Assembly: GCF_004310865.1 (NCBI RefSeq)
Contig: NZ_SIXI01000001.1
Coordinates: forward strand, 186,001-250,000
Origin: Aquabacterium lacunae
GTDB lineage: Bacteria; Pseudomonadota; Gammaproteobacteria; Burkholderiales; Burkholderiaceae_C
DNA length: 64,000 nucleotides
Direction: 5' to 3'
Part shown: positions 10,393 through 21,914 of the stretch, in pieces
Numbering within the stretch: position 1 is the stretch's first letter
Layout of the letters: each line of letters opens with the position of its first letter
Notes under the pieces: model-generated
Told to the model about the DNA's origin: nothing
What the model saw: the letters and a program-made list of their open reading frames with translations, nothing else
Database searches by the model: none
Position numbers and translations under genes: made by a program

Positions 10393-11646
10393 TCAGCGGT
10401 CGATCTCACCGAACACGATGTCCATCGTGCCGATGATGGCCACGGCGTCGGCGATCATGTGGCCACGGCCCATTTCGTCGAGGGCGGCCAGATGCGGGAA
10501 GCCAGGGGCACGGATCTTCAGGCGGTAAGGCTTGTTGGCACCGTCGCTGACCAGGTAGATGCCGAACTCGCCCTTGGGGTGTTCCACGGCGGCATAGGCC
10601 TCGCCTTCGGGCACATGGAAGCCTTCGGTGAAGAGCTTGAAGTGGTGGATCAGCTCTTCCATGGAGGTCTTCATCTCCAGGCGCGAAGGCGGGGCCACCT
10701 TGTGGTTGTCGGTGATGACCGGGCCGGGGTTCTTCTTGAGCCAGTCCACGCACTGCTTGATGATGCGGTTGGACTGGCGCAGTTCTTCCACGCGCACCAG
10801 GTAACGGTCGTAGCAGTCGCCGTTCTTGCCGATGGGGATGTCGAAGTCCAGCTCGGAATAGACGTCGTAGGGGCGCTGCTTGCGCAGGTCCCAGGCAATG
10901 CCGGAGCCGCGCAGCATGGCCCCCGAGAAGCCCAGGTTCATGGCGCGCTCGGGGCTCACCACGCCAATGCCCACCGTGCGCTGCTTCCAGATGCGGTTGT
11001 CGGTCAGCAGGGTCTCGTATTCATCGACCAGCTTGGGGAAGCGCTGGGTGAAATCCTCGACGAAATCGAGCATCGTGCCCTGGCGGTTGCGGTTCAGCTC
11101 GGCGATGGCGCGGCCGTTCTTGAGCTTGTTGACCTTGTACTGCGGCATGCTGTCCGGCAGGTCGCGGTACACGCCACCCGGACGGAAGTACGCCGCGTGC
11201 ATGCGGGCGCCCGACACGGCTTCGTACAGGTCGAACAGGTCTTCGCGCTCACGGAAGCAGTAGATGAAGATGTTCATCGCGCCGCAGTCCAGACCGTGCG
11301 CACCCAGCCACATCAGGTGGTTCAGGATGCGGGTGATCTCGGAGAACATCACGCGGATGTACTGCGCGCGCTTGGGCACCTCGATGCCCAGCATCTTTTC
11401 GATGGCCAGGCAGTACGCGTGCTCGTTGGACATCATCGACACGTAATCCAGCCGGTCCATGTAGGGCAGCGACTGGATGAAGGTCTTGCTCTCGGCCAGC
11501 TTTTCGGTGGCGCGGTGCAGCAGGCCGATGTGGGGGTCGGCACGTTGGATCACTTCGCCGTCCAGCTCGAGCACCAGACGCAGCACGCCGTGTGCGGCCG
11601 GGTGTTGGGGGCCGAAGTTCAGGGTGTAGTTCTTGATATCTGCCAT
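10393..11646 (-). CDS. nuoD: NADH-quinone oxidoreductase subunit D
   Basis: 417 aa 49-kDa subunit, derived from the [NiFe]-hydrogenase large subunit, which forms the quinone-binding site with NuoB. The N-terminal [20 protein letters not shown] and the C-terminal GEIDR ending are the normal family termini. It is a separate gene, not fused to nuoC as in E. coli; nuoC precedes it by 16 nt. No anomalies seen. Confidence 0.97.
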   Translation of the reverse strand: MADIKNYTLNFGPQHPAAHGVLRLVLELDGEVIQRADPHIGLLHRATEKLAESKTFIQSLPYMDRLDYVSMMSNEHAYCLAIEKMLGIEVPKRAQYIRVMFSEITRILNHLMWLGAHGLDCGAMNIFIYCFREREDLFDLYEAVSGARMHAAYFRPGGVYRDLPDSMPQYKVNKLKNGRAIAELNRNRQGTMLDFVEDFTQRFPKLVDEYETLLTDNRIWKQRTVGIGVVSPERAMNLGFSGAMLRGSGIAWDLRKQRPYDVYSELDFDIPIGKNGDCYDRYLVRVEELRQSNRIIKQCVDWLKKNPGPVITDNHKVAPPSRLEMKTSMEELIHHFKLFTEGFHVPEGEAYAAVEHPKGEFGIYLVSDGANKPYRLKIRAPGFPHLAALDEMGRGHMIADAVAIIGTMDIVFGEIDR

Positions 11647-11662
11647 GACTCAGTCTCTGGGC

Positions 11663-12274
11663 TCAGTGCAGGCCGCCGTAGTTGTCTTCACGGATCACGC
11701 GAGGGGTGATCTCGCGCAGCTCGATGGACACGGGTTGATAGACCACGCGCTTTTGCTCGGCGTCGTAGCGCATTTCGACGTGACCGTTGGTCGGGAAGTC
11801 CTTGCGGAACGGATGCCCGATGAAGCCGTAGTCGGTCAGGATGCGGCGCAGGTCTTCGTGGCCGTCGAACACGATGCCGAACAGGTCAAACGCCTCGCGC
11901 TCGAACCAGTTGGCGCTGCTCCACAGCGGGGTGACCGAGGCCAGCAGCGGGAAGTCATCGTCGGTGGCGAAGGTACGCAGGCGCAGGCGCCAGTTATGGG
12001 TCAGCGACAGCAGGTGCGAGACGGCAGCAAAGCGCGGGCCGTCGGTGAACTGCGAAGGCGCGCCGTCCTTGTAGGCCGAGTAGTCCATGCCGCACAGGTC
12101 CATCAGCTGCTCGAAACGCAGGCTGGCATGGTCGCGCAGCGTGGTGGCCACCGCATAGTAATCGGCGGCCTTGACGGTCAGGGTGAGTTCACCGAGGGCG
12201 CGGTCGAGACGAACGATCTTGTCGCCCAGCACGCTCTTCAGGTTCTGCTCAAGGGTGTCGAGTTTCACGGTCAT
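11663..12274 (-). CDS. nuoC: NADH-quinone oxidoreductase subunit C
   Basis: 203 aa 30-kDa subunit that packs against NuoD in the connecting part of complex I. The family core [19 protein letters not shown] and the downstream [19 protein letters not shown] (split here for length) are intact. No cofactor is expected. It sits between nuoB (14 nt) and nuoD (16 nt). Confidence 0.96.
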   Translation of the reverse strand: MTVKLDTLEQNLKSVLGDKIVRLDRALGELTLTVKAADYYAVATTLRDHASLRFEQLMDLCGMDYSAYKDGAPSQFTDGPRFAAVSHLLSLTHNWRLRLRTFATDDDFPLLASVTPLWSSANWFEREAFDLFGIVFDGHEDLRRILTDYGFIGHPFRKDFPTNGHVEMRYDAEQKRVVYQPVSIELREITPRVIREDNYGGLH

Positions 12275-12288
12275 GGTGTGCCCTGCCC

Positions 12289-12765
12289 TCAGCGTGCGAT
12301 GGTGTTTTCACGGCGCACCTTGGCCTGCAGCTGCAGGATGCCGTACAGGAGCGCTTCGGCGGTGGGCGGGCAACCCGGCACATACACATCGACAGGCACG
12401 ATGCGATCACAACCGCGCACCACCGAATAGCTGTAGTGGTAATAGCCGCCGCCGTTGGCACAGGAACCCATCGAGATCACCCAACGCGGTTCGGCCATCT
12501 GGTCATACACCTTGCGCAAGGCCGGGGCCATCTTGTTGCACAGCGTGCCGGCCACGATCATGAGGTCGGACTGACGGGGGCTGGGACGGAACAACATGCC
12601 GAAGCGGTCGATGTCGTAACGCGCTGCACCTGCGTGCATCATCTCCACGGCGCAGCAGGCCAGACCGAAGGTCATGGGCCACATCGAGCCGGTCTTGGAC
12701 CAGTTGATGAGCGTGTCAGCCGTGGTGGTGATGAAGCCTTCTTTGAAGACGCCTTCGATACCCAT
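12289..12765 (-). CDS. nuoB: NADH-quinone oxidoreductase subunit B (N2 cluster)
   Basis: 158 aa subunit holding the terminal [4Fe-4S] cluster N2, which reduces quinone. The tandem cysteines Cys37-Cys38 (LACCAVEMM), Cys102 ([11 protein letters not shown]) and Cys132 ([11 protein letters not shown]) are all present. AAGGT lies 8 nt before the start codon. Length is standard. Confidence 0.97.
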   Translation of the reverse strand: MGIEGVFKEGFITTTADTLINWSKTGSMWPMTFGLACCAVEMMHAGAARYDIDRFGMLFRPSPRQSDLMIVAGTLCNKMAPALRKVYDQMAEPRWVISMGSCANGGGYYHYSYSVVRGCDRIVPVDVYVPGCPPTAEALLYGILQLQAKVRRENTIAR

Positions 12766-12799
12766 TTGAAGCTACCTTATTGCTTGCCTGACCTGCGGA

Positions 12800-13162
12800 T
12801 CATTCCCAGTCCAGGGCGCCCTTCTTCCACTCGTAGGCAAAGCCAACCACCAGGATGGCCAGGAAGAGCATGATGGTCCAGAAACCGACCGGACCGATTT
12901 CCTTCAGGGCCACAGCCCAGGGGAACAGGAAGGCGATTTCCAGGTCGAAAAGGATGAAGAGGATGGCCACGAGGTAGTAGCGCACATCGAACTTCATGCG
13001 AGCGTCTTCGAAGGCTTCGAAGCCGCACTCGTAAGGCGAGTTCTTCTGCTCGTCAGGGCGACGAGGGCCGAGCAAGGCACCCAGGACCTGGGGGGCCACC
13101 CCCACGCCGATGCCCACCAGGATGAACAGGATGACTGGGAGGTATTGCTCAAGCTGGAACAT
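12800..13162 (-). CDS. nuoA: NADH-quinone oxidoreductase subunit A
   Basis: 120 aa three-helix membrane subunit, first gene of the operon. The conserved loop [20 protein letters not shown], with the quinone-linked cysteine, and the acidic helix [12 protein letters not shown] are intact. AAGG lies 7 nt before the start. The 5' flank contains a long-armed hairpin followed by a U-rich tract (separate entry), then tRNA-Leu(GAG), so the operon either has its own promoter here or is read through from secG/tRNA-Leu. Confidence 0.97.
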   Translation of the reverse strand: MFQLEQYLPVILFILVGIGVGVAPQVLGALLGPRRPDEQKNSPYECGFEAFEDARMKFDVRYYLVAILFILFDLEIAFLFPWAVALKEIGPVGFWTIMLFLAILVVGFAYEWKKGALDWE

Positions 13163-13195
13163 GAGGTGACCTTGTGCTCGGTTTACAAAAAGACA

Positions 13196-13260
13196 ATAAA
13201 AAAGCGCGTTGCGAGTTTAACCGCCGACCCATGACAGGTCAGCACAAACCCTCAACGCGC
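13196..13260 (-). terminator. Candidate terminator or attenuator upstream of nuoA
   Basis: GCGCGTTG (13204-13211) is the exact reverse complement of CAACGCGC (13253-13260). On the minus strand the structure ends in an uninterrupted U-rich stretch (13203-13196), about 35 nt before the nuoA start. The 41-nt loop can itself fold through GACC/GGTC at 13226-13240. The long loop makes a plain terminator less certain; it may end the tRNA-Leu transcript or act as an attenuator. Confidence 0.4.
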
Positions 13261-13389
13261 CCACTTGAGTCTTGCGTACAACAACCACCACTGCCTGAAT
13301 GCAAGTTGGCGCTGACGAACCCTTGATCAACCTGAACCTGAACTGAACGGCTGATCATGGGTTGGCACGAAGACTCTGTTGGAATTCTC

Positions 13390-13474
13390 TGGTGCCGACG
13401 GCGAGACTCGAACTCGCACAGCTTTCGCCACTACCCCCTCAAGATAGCGTGTCTACCAATTTCACCACGTCGGC
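13390..13474 (-). tRNA. tRNA-Leu(GAG)
   Basis: An 85-nt cloverleaf with encoded CCA. The acceptor stem is GCCGACG/CGTCGGC with discriminator A. The anticodon stem is CTATC/GGTAG around loop TTGAGGG, giving anticodon GAG. The long variable arm of a class II tRNA and GTTCGAGTC in the T arm are present. It lies between secG and nuoA, the standard betaproteobacterial arrangement. Confidence 0.95.
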
Positions 13475-13623
13475 AAAACAGCCCGATGTTCAGGCTTGTT
13501 CTTCGATTGCTTCGGCTTGCATGAGGCTCGCTCACCGAAGACTCAGATTCTAACCCGAAAAATCGGCACTTCTGTTTGAAACGCCGGATTGTTTCGGTTT
13601 GTTGTCCAGCCTGCGTTGTCGAA

Positions 13624-13648
13624 CAGGCGTGCAGCATGTGCACGCCTG
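13624..13648. repeat. Perfect inverted repeat after secG
   Basis: CAGGCGTGC (13624-13632) and GCACGCCTG (13640-13648) form a 9-bp stem with a 7-nt loop, 7 nt past the secG stop on the minus strand. No U-run follows, so it is not a canonical intrinsic terminator. It may stabilise or punctuate the secG end of the pnp-tpiA-secG transcript ahead of tRNA-Leu. Confidence 0.4.
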
Positions 13649-13655
13649 CCGATGA

Positions 13656-14021
13656 TCACTTGGCCGGGATCAGGGCAGCGCCCGAAGCTGCGGCCGAGGG
13701 GGCCGGGACAGCAGCAGATGCCGCAGACGCAGCGGAAGCCGCGCCGGCCTGGTCCAGAACGGAGGCCTGAGGCGCCATGGTGCGGTTGCTGCCCAGGTAG
13801 GCCAGGGCCAGAGTGCACACGAAAAACACCGTGGCTGCGACCGCTGTGGAGCGCGACAGGAAGTTGGCACTGCCGGTGGCGCCAAACAGGCTCCCGGACG
13901 AACCACCGCCAAACGAAGCGCCCATGTCGGCGCCCTTGCCGTGCTGCACCAGCACCAGACCGATCATGGCGATCGCCGAAGCAATCTGCGCCATGAGGAT
14001 CAGCGTGGTCAAGACTTGCAT
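13656..14021 (-). CDS. secG: Preprotein translocase subunit SecG
   Basis: 121 aa small membrane subunit of the SecYEG translocon. Two hydrophobic helices (about residues 3-22 and 54-75) flank the conserved [20 protein letters not shown] loop. The C-terminal ~40 residues are Ala/Pro/Ser-rich and low in complexity, as is common in this family. It lies 33 nt after tpiA, the usual tpiA-secG order. Confidence 0.93.
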   Translation of the reverse strand: MQVLTTLILMAQIASAIAMIGLVLVQHGKGADMGASFGGGSSGSLFGATGSANFLSRSTAVAATVFFVCTLALAYLGSNRTMAPQASVLDQAGAASAASAASAAVPAPSAAASGAALIPAK

Positions 14022-14054
14022 GAAAGAAACTCCTTGAACAGTTCGCGCGCCCGA

Positions 14055-14801
14055 TCAGGCGGCGCGTGCGATGGCCGCAAAGTCGGCCGCCTTGAGGGCT
14101 GCGCCGCCGATGAGGCCACCGTCGATGTCGGGTTGAGCGAAGAGCTGGGCCGCGTTGTCGGGCTTGACCGAACCACCGTACAGCAGCGGCACGGCAGCAG
14201 CCTCGGCCTGAGCGGCCTTGAGCTGAGCACGCAGGAAAGCGTGAACAGCCTGCGCCTGCTCGGGCGATGCGGTCTTGCCGGTGCCGATGGCCCAGACGGG
14301 CTCATAGGCCACCACCACCTTGGCCAGATCGGCACCCAGGGTGTCGATCACAGCCTGGAGCTGACGCCCCACCACGGCTTCGGTCTGACCCGCCTCACGC
14401 TCAGCCAGGGTCTCGCCCACGCACACGATGGGCACCAGACCGTGCGACAGCGCAGCCTTGGCCTTGTCGGCCACCAGCTGATCACTTTCGCTGTGGTAGC
14501 TGCGGCGCTCGGAGTGACCCACGATGGCGTAGGTCGCACCGAACTCCTTGAGCATCGGGCCAGAGACCTCACCGGTGAAGGCCCCCTGAGCCTGCACGGA
14601 CACGTCCTGCGAGCCAACAGCGATGGCCGAACCGGCCAGCGCCGCCGCCACATCGGCGATGAAAACGGCGGGCGGGCACACCGCCACATCGGCCTTGGGG
14701 GCGGAGACCGACAGATCAGCAGCCAGAAGGCCCTGGATCAGTTCGGCATTCGATGCACGGGTGCCGTGCATCTTCCAGTTTCCGACAACCAGTTTCTTCA
14801 T
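14055..14801 (-). CDS. tpiA: Triose-phosphate isomerase
   Basis: 248 aa TIM-barrel enzyme interconverting dihydroxyacetone phosphate and glyceraldehyde 3-phosphate. Catalytic Lys10 (GNWKMHG), His96 (IVGHSERR) and Glu167 ([11 protein letters not shown]) are all present, as is the phosphate loop [11 protein letters not shown]. The frame is open upstream to 14975, but that overlaps the end of pnp; the ATG at 14799-14801 is the conserved start, 7 nt after the pnp stop, so the two are probably cotranscribed. Confidence 0.96.
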   Translation of the reverse strand: MKKLVVGNWKMHGTRASNAELIQGLLAADLSVSAPKADVAVCPPAVFIADVAAALAGSAIAVGSQDVSVQAQGAFTGEVSGPMLKEFGATYAIVGHSERRSYHSESDQLVADKAKAALSHGLVPIVCVGETLAEREAGQTEAVVGRQLQAVIDTLGADLAKVVVAYEPVWAIGTGKTASPEQAQAVHAFLRAQLKAAQAEAAAVPLLYGGSVKPDNAAQLFAQPDIDGGLIGGAALKAADFAAIARAA

Positions 14802-14808
14802 GGCCCGA

Positions 14809-17088
14809 TCACTGCTGCTGTTGTTGCTGAGCCTGGCTGTCAGCGCCTTCGGCACCTTCGCCATCGGCCTGCTGCTCGGCACGGGGGGCGCGTTCACGGC
14901 GCTCTCCACGGTCGCCACGGTCGCTGCGCTCACGGCGGGGGCGGTCACCACGGTCACCGCGGTCGCCACGCTCACGCTCTTCGGGCATGCCTTCGGGGCG
15001 CTCCAGCAGGGCCTTCATGGACAGTTTGATGCGACCCTTTTCGTCGGTCTCCATCACCTTGACCTTCACGACCTGGCCTTCTTGCAGGTAGTCGGACACC
15101 TTCTCGACGCGCTCGTGGGCGATCTGGCTGATGTGCAGCAGGCCGTCCTTGCCGGGCAGCAGGTTCACCAGGGCACCGAAGTCGAACAGCTTGGTGACGG
15201 GGCCTTCGTAGACGGCACCGATTTCCACCTCAGCGGTGATTTCGTTGATGCGGCGCAGGGCGAACTCGGCCTTGTCGGCGTCGCTGGAGGCCACGGTCAC
15301 CACGCCATCTTCGGCGATGTTGATCTGGCAGCCGGTTTCTTCGCACAGGCCGCGGATGGTGGCACCACCCTTGCCGATCAGGTCACGGATCTTCTCGGGG
15401 TTGATCTTGACGGTGTACAGGCGGGGCGCGAACTGCGAGACCTCGGTGTTGGCCGAGCCCATGGCGCTGACCATCTCGCCCAAGATGTGCAGGCGAGCTT
15501 CCTTGGCCTGGGCCAGTGCCACCTGCATGATTTCCTTGGTGATGCCCTGGATCTTGATGTCCATCTGCAGGGCGGTGATGCCACCGGTGGTACCGGCCAC
15601 CTTGAAGTCCATGTCGCCCAGGTGATCTTCGTCACCCAGGATGTCGGTCAGCACGGCGAACTTGTTGCCTTCCTTGATCAGACCCATGGCGATGCCGGCC
15701 ACGTGGGCCTTCATGGGCACGCCGGCGTCCATCATGGCCAGACAGCCACCGCACACCGAAGCCATCGACGAGGAGCCGTTCGACTCGGTGATTTCCGAGA
15801 CCACGCGCACGGTGTAGGCGAACTCGTCCTTGGCCGGCAGCAGCGGCACCAGGGCGCGCTTGGCCAGGCGGCCGTGGCCGATTTCGCGGCGCTTGGGGCT
15901 GCCCACACGACCGGTTTCGCCGGTGGCGAACGGCGGCATGTTGTAGTGGAACAGGAAGGTGTCGCGGAAGTCACCGGCCAGGGCGTCGATGCGCTGGGCA
16001 TCTTGCTCGGTGCCCAGGGTGGCGATGACCAGGGCCTGGGTTTCACCACGGGTGAACAGGGCCGAGCCGTGCACGCGCGGCAGCACGCCGGTGCGGATCT
16101 CGATGGGGCGCACGGTGCGGGTGTCGCGGCCGTCGATGCGGGGCTCGCCAGCCAGGATCTGGCTGCGAACGATCTTGGCTTCGATGTCGAACAGCAGGCC
16201 TTCGACCTTGACGCCGTCGAACTCGACGCCTTCAGCCGTCAGGGCAGCCTTCACTTCGGCGTAAGCAGCGCGGCAAGCTTGCGTGCGGGCTTGCTTGGAG
16301 CGGATCTGGTAGGCGGCACGCAGCTTGTCTTCTGCCAGGGCGTTGACCTTGGCGATGAAGGCTTCGTCCTTGGCGGGGGCTTCCCAGTTCCAGGCCGGCT
16401 TGCCGGCGTCACGCACCAGCTCGTGGATGGCGTCGATGGCGGCCTTGCCTTGCTCGTGGCCATAGACCACACCGCCCAGCATGACGTCTTCCGACAGCTG
16501 GTCGGCTTCCGACTCGACCATCAGCACGGCCGCTTCGGTGCCGGCAACGATCAGGTCCATCTTCGATTCGGCGATCTGGGCCGGGCTGGGGTTCAGCACG
16601 TATTCGCCGTTGATGTAGCCCACGCGGGCGGCACCGATGGGGCCATTGAACGGGATGCCCGAGATGCTCAGCGCGGCGCTGGAAGCGATCATGGCAGCGA
16701 TGTCGGCCGGCACTTCAGGGTTCAGCGACACCACGTGGATGACCAGCTGCACTTCGTTGAAGAAACCTTCAGGGAACAGCGGGCGGATCGGGCGGTCGAT
16801 CAGGCGCGAGGTCAGGGTTTCGAGTTCGGAAGGCTTGGCTTCACGCTTGAAGAAGCTGCCAGGGATCTTGCCGGCGGCGTAGGTCTTCTCGATGTAGTCG
16901 ACGGTCAGGGGGAAGAAATCCTGGCCGGGCTTGGCATTCTTGGCGCACACCACGGTGGCCAGCACGGTGGTGCCTTCGATGTCGAGCATGACGGCGCCCG
17001 AAGCCTGACGGGCGACTTCGCCGGTCTCCATGGTGACGGTGCGGCCGCCCCACTGGAAGGTCTTGGTGACTTTGTTGAACATGGTCAT
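14809..17088 (-). CDS. pnp: Polyribonucleotide nucleotidyltransferase (PNPase)
   Basis: 759 aa phosphorolytic 3'-5' exoribonuclease of the RNA degradosome. Two RNase PH domains are followed by a KH domain ([15 protein letters not shown]) and an S1 domain. The acidic active-site stretch [16 protein letters not shown] is intact. The last ~55 residues form a disordered tail of Arg-Gly-Asp and Arg-Glu repeats ending in a run of seven glutamines broken once by Ala, longer than the core family end. It lies downstream of rpsO, as in most proteobacteria, but an rpsO terminator separates them. Confidence 0.96.
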   Translation of the reverse strand: MTMFNKVTKTFQWGGRTVTMETGEVARQASGAVMLDIEGTTVLATVVCAKNAKPGQDFFPLTVDYIEKTYAAGKIPGSFFKREAKPSELETLTSRLIDRPIRPLFPEGFFNEVQLVIHVVSLNPEVPADIAAMIASSAALSISGIPFNGPIGAARVGYINGEYVLNPSPAQIAESKMDLIVAGTEAAVLMVESEADQLSEDVMLGGVVYGHEQGKAAIDAIHELVRDAGKPAWNWEAPAKDEAFIAKVNALAEDKLRAAYQIRSKQARTQACRAAYAEVKAALTAEGVEFDGVKVEGLLFDIEAKIVRSQILAGEPRIDGRDTRTVRPIEIRTGVLPRVHGSALFTRGETQALVIATLGTEQDAQRIDALAGDFRDTFLFHYNMPPFATGETGRVGSPKRREIGHGRLAKRALVPLLPAKDEFAYTVRVVSEITESNGSSSMASVCGGCLAMMDAGVPMKAHVAGIAMGLIKEGNKFAVLTDILGDEDHLGDMDFKVAGTTGGITALQMDIKIQGITKEIMQVALAQAKEARLHILGEMVSAMGSANTEVSQFAPRLYTVKINPEKIRDLIGKGGATIRGLCEETGCQINIAEDGVVTVASSDADKAEFALRRINEITAEVEIGAVYEGPVTKLFDFGALVNLLPGKDGLLHISQIAHERVEKVSDYLQEGQVVKVKVMETDEKGRIKLSMKALLERPEGMPEERERGDRGDRGDRPRRERSDRGDRGERRERAPRAEQQADGEGAEGADSQAQQQQQQ

Positions 17089-17245
17089 GGATGAGTTCCT
17101 CTGGGTTGATTGCCCACATGGGCGGTGCCGTCACTCATTCGCGATGCCATTCCAGGGCTGCACAGGGCTGCACGGGGCGGCTGCAAGTGGTGCAGCCTTG
17201 GAATGACACAGCGGTCGCTGGTTCGAGTGCTCGGCGTTGAAAAAC

Positions 17246-17282
17246 AAAAAGCCTGTGCTGGAGGAGACCAGACAGGCTTTTT
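17246..17282 (-). terminator. rpsO intrinsic terminator
   Basis: The 11-nt arms AAAAAGCCTGT (17246-17256) and ACAGGCTTTTT (17272-17282) are exact complements, and an inner CTGG/CCAG extends the stem around loop AGGAGA. On the minus strand it lies 15 nt past the rpsO stop and ends in a U-run. Partial readthrough could feed pnp. Confidence 0.85.
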
Positions 17283-17297
17283 GCGATCATGCAGTGC

Positions 17298-17567
17298 TTA
17301 CTTGCGCAGGCCCAGCTTCTGGATCAGGGCAACGTAGCGGTCGGCGTCCTTGGACTTCAGGTAGTCCAGCAGCTTGCGACGACGGCTGACCATGCGCAGC
17401 AGGCCGCGACGACCGTGGTGGTCCTTCTTGTTGGCCTTGAAGTGGGGGGTCAGTTCGTTGATGCGAGCGGTCAGCAGGGCCACTTGCACTTCGGGAGAGC
17501 CGGTGTCATTGGCGCTGCGAGCATTGCTCTTGACGATTTCTGCGACATTGATGTCTGCGACGGACAT
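17298..17567 (-). CDS. rpsO: 30S ribosomal protein S15
   Basis: 89 aa, standard length. S15 binds the central domain of 16S rRNA during 30S assembly. The core [20 protein letters not shown] and the basic [21 protein letters not shown] stretch are intact. The frame is open further upstream, but [12 protein letters not shown] at 17565-17567 is the conserved start. Followed by a strong terminator, then pnp. Confidence 0.96.
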   Translation of the reverse strand: MSVADINVAEIVKSNARSANDTGSPEVQVALLTARINELTPHFKANKKDHHGRRGLLRMVSRRRKLLDYLKSKDADRYVALIQKLGLRK

Positions 17568-17823
17568 GGTGTTTCCTATCAAAACAACGTGCAGACCACA
17601 GACCCGGCCAAACATGGCGGCGAGCCGATGGTTTCTGCGGTGAACTTGCGGCACCGGGTGAAACCGACCCAGGCCGTGCGAAATGCCGCCATGCGCAAGC
17701 AAAACCCGCAAAGGGCAGCCATTGCATTGCTGGCAAGCCTTGCAGTATAGCAAATCTGGCCACTTGCGACCATGACTGTGCCCGGCAGGCATCGAAACCC
17801 CGAGGCGCCGGGGCGGGCACCCA

Positions 17824-17851
17824 TTGACGTTGGCACTGAGCGTGCTAGCGT
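17824..17851 (+). promoter_or_regulatory. Candidate sigma70 promoter of the SRAP-like gene
   Basis: TTGACG (17824-17829) and TAGCGT (17846-17851) are separated by 16 nt. The predicted transcription start falls at or next to the ATG at 17858, so if this promoter is used the mRNA would be nearly leaderless. The AAGG 1 nt before the ATG is too close to act as a normal ribosome-binding site, which fits that reading. Confidence 0.35.
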
Positions 17852-17857
17852 GAAGGC

Positions 17858-18553
17858 ATGGTCGTCAGTTACTGCCCTCTTCTTGATCGGGGGCTGCTGA
17901 GACAGCGGTATGGGGTGACAGCAGAATTCTCCAGCCAATGGCCGGAGGAAGTTGCCCCCGAGTTGCCAGCCCCGGTCATTGTCCGATCCGGCGAAGCCGG
18001 TTGCCAGTTGATCAGCGCCCGCCTGGGCTTGCTGCCGCATTGGGTGAGAGACCCGACCGTGGTGCGCAAGACCTTCAATGCGCGCCTGGAGACGGTGCAG
18101 GAGCGCGCCATCTTCAAAGACACCTGGCTGCGCGGGCAACGCTGCGTGGTGCCCGCGCTGGCTTTTCACTTGAACCACCCACTCCCCGGTCAGCGCTGGC
18201 GGGTGACACCGCACCACCCAGAGGCACAGGATGCACCCACCGTGCTTCACCTGGCAGGGCTGTGGGCCCGCGGCTGGAGCCCGAACGGTGAGGCGCTGAT
18301 GACCTTCACGCTACTGACCCTGCCCGCCCAGGAAGACCCCGAAGCCTCGCGCCTGCCCGCCCTGGTGCCCGATGACCGGGTGATCGAATGGCTGACCGCC
18401 GCGCCCGAGACGGCGGCCTCGGTGCTGAGCCCGCCCGACACCCATCAGGCATGGCAACACACCCAGGAAGCCATTCCGGAGCGGCATGCCGCCACCCGCA
18501 TCAAGAACACCCCCAAAGACCTGCCTTTCAGGTCACGCGCCCTGCCGCCTTGA
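17858..18553 (+). CDS. SRAP (YedK/HMCES)-like protein lacking catalytic residues
   Basis: 231 aa with the SRAP domain layout. Recognisable blocks are the LLPHW segment (58-62), FNARLET (73-79), RCVVPA (95-100) and a late TLLTLPA strand. Active SRAP proteins use Cys2 to crosslink abasic DNA, assisted by an Asn, an Arg, a Glu and a His. Here Asn74 and Arg76 remain, but residue 2 is Val (the nearest Cys is Cys6), the GFYEW block reads AFHLN so the Glu is lost, and the HDRMPV block reads ASRLPA so the His is lost. It is therefore probably not an abasic-site crosslinker. It may be a DNA-binding pseudoenzyme or in decay, although the frame is intact. Confidence 0.75.
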   Translation: MVVSYCPLLDRGLLRQRYGVTAEFSSQWPEEVAPELPAPVIVRSGEAGCQLISARLGLLPHWVRDPTVVRKTFNARLETVQERAIFKDTWLRGQRCVVPALAFHLNHPLPGQRWRVTPHHPEAQDAPTVLHLAGLWARGWSPNGEALMTFTLLTLPAQEDPEASRLPALVPDDRVIEWLTAAPETAASVLSPPDTHQAWQHTQEAIPERHAATRIKNTPKDLPFRSRALPP

Positions 18554-18643
18554 GCACACCGGCCGATTCATCGAATTGACACCTTGCTGTGCCTCTTTTT
18601 GCAGCAAAGGACCCCATCTCCCTGGGGGAGCGGCCGTTGCCCC

Positions 18644-18683
18644 AACCTTGCCAACAAGGTTATCCACAGGATGCGGGGATAAC
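18644..18683. repeat. Two overlapping inverted repeats with a consensus DnaA box
   Basis: AACCTTG-ccaa-CAAGGTT (18644-18661) overlaps GTTATCC-N11-GGATAAC (18659-18683). TTATCCACA at 18660-18668 matches the E. coli DnaA-box consensus exactly. From memory, the 26-nt block beginning at 18658 has the same layout as the element beside the pMB1/pUC origin (GGTTATCCACAG, 5 nt, GGGGATAAC), differing only in the central 5 nt. It lies at the left edge of the accessory island. Confidence 0.6.
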
Positions 18684-18749
18684 TCTCACCTTGCCCAAGC
18701 TAATGCGTGCAGGGCAAGCTACCAAAGCACCGCGCAAGACATGCGCTCA

Positions 18750-19025
18750 ATGAGAAACGCCCAAATGAAGCCTACGCACGAAGACAATGAATATCACCTG
18801 ATCTTCCAAGACGACGGCCCCTACACACTGGAGGTCTTCCAACACGGAAGACCGTTCGGTGGGCTGCCGACAAAGGGCGTTCATGCCGCTGACATCATGA
18901 GGCTCATTGACCCAGCCACCGGCAAGTTCAAAAAGGCTTTGTACTTCGATGACCATCTCTTCAAGATCGAGAGCTACTCGATCCACCCCAAATTGATGGA
19001 GATCCGGATTCACATTGCACCGTGA
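18750..19025 (+). CDS. Small hypothetical protein
   Basis: 91 aa acidic/mixed protein beginning MRNAQMKPTHEDNEYHL. I do not recognise a family. It looks like a real globular protein: it has alternating hydrophobic strands (YHLIFQDDGPYTLEVF; KALYFDDHLFKIESYSI) and lower GC with varied codon use compared with its neighbours. An alternative start lies three codons upstream at 18741. No clear Shine-Dalgarno is present. It sits between the SRAP-like gene and the restriction locus and could be part of the island cargo. Confidence 0.5.
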   Translation: MRNAQMKPTHEDNEYHLIFQDDGPYTLEVFQHGRPFGGLPTKGVHAADIMRLIDPATGKFKKALYFDDHLFKIESYSIHPKLMEIRIHIAP

Positions 19026-19442
19026 GTGGAGCATTCGGGGTGTCCCATTTGTTGAGGTGCCCCATGACGCCGCACCTCAGACGATCCGCACAAACGTACT
19101 GCCCATGTACTTGTCTCGCCCGCACTCCATGAACAGGACATGTCGGCCCTGGAGCCGCTGCTTCTTGTTGTCACTGGTCCAAAACCTAGCGATGTGTTCA
19201 ACCTACCCTGCTGCTTCTGATGCGCCGGGGGTCTAGGCGTGATCACCATGGACATGATCGGCAGAGTCAGGCGGCTGCACAGCCAAGGCAAGTAGACTGC
19301 GCGCCCGGCACCACACATGGGTGGCGCAGCGTATCGGCTGGCACTCAAGACACCGAGCGATCTCCGCGGCACCGCCTGTGAACACCTGCCCCTTCTCTGC
19401 TCTCAAGCTCCATTTCTCGCCCAGCCAAAGCCCGGCTTCACC
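19026..19442. other. 417-nt gap before hsdM with probable gene remnants
   Basis: I see no complete gene here. On the plus strand 19248-19295 encodes MDMIGRVRRLHSQGK then TAG, which resembles the N-terminus of IS21-family IstA transposases. On the minus strand 19202-19077 is an open stretch of 41 codons without a start codon whose translation looks protein-like (QGRHVLFMECGRDKYMGSTF). Both suggest decayed insertion-sequence or cargo DNA. No good hsdM promoter could be identified. Confidence 0.4.

Positions 19443-21906
<2,464 letters not shown>

Positions 21907-21914
<8 letters not shown>

Noticed and set aside
13431-13643. Minus-strand 70-codon frame over tRNA-Leu(GAG)
   Set aside because: It runs through the tRNA gene and has no family resemblance.
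18644-18683. A functional plasmid origin or dif site
   Set aside because: One DnaA box and palindromes only; no rep gene, iterons or XerC/XerD 28-mer.
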